64,000 bases of DNA. Source: CAYPGJ01 sp050174775. GTDB taxonomy: Bacteria; Planctomycetota; Phycisphaerae; Phycisphaerales; UBA1924. The DNA lies in NCBI GenBank assembly GCA_050174775.1, contig JBFXJP010000001.1, positions 310,001-374,000 on the forward strand. The letters are read 5' to 3'. The notes under the pieces were generated by a model that did no database searches, was not told where the DNA came from, and saw only the letters and a program-made list of their open reading frames with translations. This document shows, piece after piece, positions 61,341 through 64,000 of this stretch (its first letter is position 1; every line of letters begins with the position of its first letter). A program made the position numbers and the translations under genes.

Positions 61341-62079
61341 TCATCATGTCTCGTAGTGGCTGACGAATGCTCCACTCAAATAAATCGCAATTTGCTTTCG
61401 CGCATTTGTTCAAAAGATCGACAAACTGCCGCTGTTCGAATGCGCCGAGAGAATAGGAATCGTAGTCTAGAATAAATTCCTTTTGACGAATGGGGCCCGG
61501 ATAGTCGCTGTTGTGAATGCCATACAGGAATCGCGTCATGAAGTCGTCGTGCACGACTTCGCACGTGCTAAACACTCGCGAATACTCCCCATTGAGCGTC
61601 GGGATTTTCAGGCCACTAAGCAAATCGTTGTGTATGTACTGACTCCACTCGAGCGGGTTGGAGTCGAGCATACGTAGTCTGTTAATGTATCGAAGTCCGA
61701 AACGGCTGGGTATGGCGGGGGCGGTAGTGGTCGCTAATCTGAGTATTATCTCAAATAAATTGGCGGTCGCCGTGCGTACGTCATCCAGTGTGGGTTGGTC
61801 CGACCATTCTAATATGGCAAAATCATCTGAGAGCTTAAACACTCTTTTGCGATCTCGTGTGTAGAACAGCCACATTGAGGCGGCTGACTGTCGATCCTTT
61901 AGCTCGTCCTTCAATATCTCAATCGATCGCTTGGTCAGGTCTGTGCGTTCGAGTATTGGGTATCGTTGCAGAATCTCGTCAAGTACATCTTTAGGTAGCG
62001 ATTCGCCCACTGTCGCTAGTGGTTCTGCAAGATCGAGTCTTGCAATTACTCGATCCAGAAATGGCTTCTTGTAGGCCAT
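61333..62079 (-). CDS. TIGR04255-family protein
   Basis: A 248-residue protein of the sporadically distributed TIGR04255 family (function unknown). IPSRFGLRYINRLRML (~residues 140-155) is the RxGLRYINR signature; VFKLSDDFAILEW and FILDYDS are further family segments. The family is often linked to mobile or defence gene pairs. ATG 62079 has GGGAGA at good spacing; a TTG five codons upstream is an alternative. The gene is markedly A+T-rich next to G+C-rich neighbours and is followed by a partner gene, so it was probably acquired by transfer. Confidence 0.82.
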   Translation of the reverse strand: MAYKKPFLDRVIARLDLAEPLATVGESLPKDVLDEILQRYPILERTDLTKRSIEILKDELKDRQSAASMWLFYTRDRKRVFKLSDDFAILEWSDQPTLDDVRTATANLFEIILRLATTTAPAIPSRFGLRYINRLRMLDSNPLEWSQYIHNDLLSGLKIPTLNGEYSRVFSTCEVVHDDFMTRFLYGIHNSDYPGPIRQKEFILDYDSYSLGAFEQRQFVDLLNKCAKANCDLFEWSIRQPLRDMMNA

Positions 62080-62108
62080 CGATGTCTCCCGCAAATACTG
62101 ACAGACAG

Positions 62109-63920
62109 TTAGGGGTTGGCTTGGATCAGCTTAGCGGATTCCGCCTCCACATAATCACTATGACATCCTGCCTTCTTACCGCTCTCCGCTCCCACGGCCT
62201 TTCGCGTCTTGGCCGCCAGACGGTGGATCTCCTCCGGGCTCAGCACGCCGCGCTTCTCCAGGATCTCCTTCTGCTCGATCGTCAGGGCCGCGGACTTCAC
62301 GGGCTTGCCCCGCTCGAACCCCTCGGCCTTGCCTGACGCGAACTCCTGGATCTCCTTCGAGATCCGCACCGAGCACCAGTCGTGCCCGCACATGGCGCAG
62401 AAGTCGGTGTCCACGTCGAGGTCCTCGTCGTGGAACGCGCGGGCCGTGTCCGTGTCGAACGCGAGCTCGAAGTGCTTCTCCCAGTTGAGTGCGGCGCGGG
62501 CCTTGGTCAGATCATCGTCCCACTCGCGCGTTCCGGGGATCCCGAGCGCGACGTCGCCGGCGTGGGCCGCGATCTTGTAGGCGATGCAGCCCTGCTTGAC
62601 GTCATCCTTCTTGGGCAGGCCGAGGTGCTCCTTGGGCGTGACGTAGCAGAGCATGGATGCGCCGTGATACGCCGCGCTGGTGGCGCCGATGCACGAGGTG
62701 ATGTGGTCGTACCCCGGGAAGACGTCGGTGACGAGCGGCCCGAGCACGTAGAACGGCGCCCCGTGGCACAGCGTGCGCTGCAGCTTCATGTTGAACTCGA
62801 TCTGGTCGAGCGGCACGTGCCCCGGCCCCTCCACCATCACCTGGCAGCCCCTGCGCCACGCGCGCTCCGTCAGCTCGCCCAGCGTCTCGAGCTCGGCCAG
62901 CTGCGCATCGTCCGACGCGTCCGCCAGCCCGCCCGGGCGCAGGCCGTCGCCCAGGGAGAACGAGACGTCGTGCTCGCGCATCACGTCGCAGATCGCTTCG
63001 AAGTGCGTGTACATCGGGTTCTGGTCGTCGTGCACGAGGCACCACTTGGCGAGCAATGATCCGCCGCGCGAGACGATGCCGATGAGCCGGTTCTTGACGT
63101 ACTGCAGGTGCTCGCGGAGCACGCCCGCGTGGATCGTGAAGTAGTCAACGCCCTGCCTGGCCTGGTGCTCGAGCGTCGAGAGGATCACGTCGAGCGTGAG
63201 GTCCTCGATCTTCCGGCCGATGATCATCGAGTAGATCGGCACCGTGCCGATCGGCACGGTCGAGTTACGCAGGATCGCGTCGCGGCACTCATCGAGGTTG
63301 CCGCCCGTCGACAGGTCCATCACCGTGTCGGCGCCCCAACGCTCGGCCCACTGCAGCTTCTCCACCTCCTCGTGCGTCCCGGACGAGACCGGAGAGGCGC
63401 CCATGTTCGCGTTCACCTTCGTCTTCGACGCGCGACCGATCACCATGGGCTCCAGCCGGTGCGCGAGGTGGTGGATGTTCGCGGGCAGGATCATGCGCCC
63501 CGCCGCGATCTCGTCCCGGATCATCTCGCCCGTGAGGTGGGGCTCGCGCGTGGCGACGTGCTTCATCTGGGGCGTGACGATCCCGAGGCGCGCGTGCTCG
63601 AGTTGGGTCATGGGGCGGAAATCGCGCGGGTAGATGACGCGGAGGCGCCGGTTGTCGGCCGTGACGAACTCGACGAACGCGCGATCCTCGCCAAGGCAGT
63701 CTGCGCAACCATCCCCCCCGTTTTCGGCGCTACGGCGCGCGCCCTGGGAAGTCGAGATATCACCACGAATCGGCGCACCGGACGGGGAGATATGGGGGTT
63801 CCGCGAAAAGATGAGACCTGACCATCTCGGCCCACTTCCGTGCGTGTTCTCGCCAAGGTCGGCGACGCTCCACCCACTTGGGAGGAAGTCCCACGCGGTC
63901 TTGGTGGAGGGCGCGGGCAT
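62109..63920 (-). CDS. thiC: Phosphomethylpyrimidine synthase
   Basis: At least 603 residues of ThiC, the radical-SAM-like enzyme turning aminoimidazole ribotide into the thiamine pyrimidine. VKVNANMGASPVSS, RWGADTVMDLSTGG, FTIHAGVLREH, FSLGDGLRPGGLADA, VEGPGHVPLDQI, LGPLVTDVFPGYDHITS and CYVTPKEHLGLP are hallmarks. The [4Fe-4S] motif is C-x2-C-x4-C at residues 508, 511 and 516 (counted from 63920), followed by a ~75-residue extension. The usual N-terminal region (RVPMREI-like) is not seen, and the frame stays open to the window edge, so the true start may lie beyond 64000. A TPP riboswitch would also lie outside. Confidence 0.94.
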   Translation of the reverse strand: MPAPSTKTAWDFLPSGWSVADLGENTHGSGPRWSGLIFSRNPHISPSGAPIRGDISTSQGARRSAENGGDGCADCLGEDRAFVEFVTADNRRLRVIYPRDFRPMTQLEHARLGIVTPQMKHVATREPHLTGEMIRDEIAAGRMILPANIHHLAHRLEPMVIGRASKTKVNANMGASPVSSGTHEEVEKLQWAERWGADTVMDLSTGGNLDECRDAILRNSTVPIGTVPIYSMIIGRKIEDLTLDVILSTLEHQARQGVDYFTIHAGVLREHLQYVKNRLIGIVSRGGSLLAKWCLVHDDQNPMYTHFEAICDVMREHDVSFSLGDGLRPGGLADASDDAQLAELETLGELTERAWRRGCQVMVEGPGHVPLDQIEFNMKLQRTLCHGAPFYVLGPLVTDVFPGYDHITSCIGATSAAYHGASMLCYVTPKEHLGLPKKDDVKQGCIAYKIAAHAGDVALGIPGTREWDDDLTKARAALNWEKHFELAFDTDTARAFHDEDLDVDTDFCAMCGHDWCSVRISKEIQEFASGKAEGFERGKPVKSAALTIEQKEILEKRGVLSPEEIHRLAAKTRKAVGAESGKKAGCHSDYVEAESAKLIQANP

Positions 63921-64000
63921 GCCGGGGGTGTCGGGTGAGGAGAAGGTCAGGGCGCCGCGCGCGTCCCAGCCGTGCGCGCGGCTGTTCGCAAACGAGCCCG

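Overview
The window is G+C-rich (near 70% by eye), densely coded on both strands, and looks like a chromosomal segment of a planctomycete, most likely a Phycisphaerae-type organism. The grounds are three single prepilin-like (GFTLVELLV-type) secreted proteins scattered among unrelated genes, an OmcB/DUF11-like surface protein, a CXXCH plus FG-GAP repeat protein, several giant AsmA-like proteins, tandem DUF481 outer-membrane proteins, and a TPR protein ending in two RNA-polymerase alpha C-terminal-like domains. This placement is inference; no rRNA or ribosomal protein gene is present to test it.

Layout. 1-6.8 kb: the end of trpC, a small lipoprotein, a TPR protein, pyruvate phosphate dikinase, and a pabB-Nudix pair. 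6.9-21.2 kb: two DUF481 paralogues, alanine racemase, a DEAD-box-type RNA helicase with a long leader and strong terminator, an AsmA-like giant, nadA, a PilZ protein, a kdsC-ispE pair and a second PilZ-like protein. 21.3-26 kb: a transglutaminase/DUF58 pair and a lipoprotein behind scpB. 26-34 kb: a MATE transporter, a prepilin-like protein, the TPR/alpha-CTD protein, a SpoIID-like protein, a lipoprotein, an unexplained 0.5-kb structured gap, and a LOG-family protein coupled to a second AsmA-like giant. 38.3-38.7 kb: a tRNA-Arg(CCT) gene split by a group I intron. 39-46.4 kb: a HU/IHF protein, class I aldolase, a MauE-like/prepilin-like/cysteine-rich cassette and several lipoproteins. 46.6-57.3 kb: an esterase, a TauE-like permease, MscS and MscL channels, the OmcB-like protein, a parvulin, a haem/FG-GAP protein, ApaG, a third AsmA-like protein and a lipoprotein. 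57.4-60.6 kb: msrA, an RNHCP protein and a repeat-rich tract with two paralogous small membrane proteins. 60.6-62.1 kb: an A+T-rich two-gene islet with a TIGR04255-type gene. 62.1-64 kb: thiC.

Most genes are housekeeping or envelope functions in short units of one to three genes, often joined by 4-8 nt overlaps (pabB-Nudix, DUF58-transglutaminase, scpB-lipoprotein, AsmA-LOG, MauE-prepilin). Two modes of translation start are visible. Some genes have clear Shine-Dalgarno sequences. About fifteen have instead a TANNNT (-10-like) hexamer 6-10 nt before the start codon and no Shine-Dalgarno, which suggests leaderless transcripts. No CRISPR array, transposase, prophage or rRNA operon was seen. The most notable features are the intron-split tRNA gene, the TPR/double-alpha-CTD protein, the MauE/cysteine-rich cassette, the structured gap at 32.4-32.9 kb and the leaderless-start pattern.
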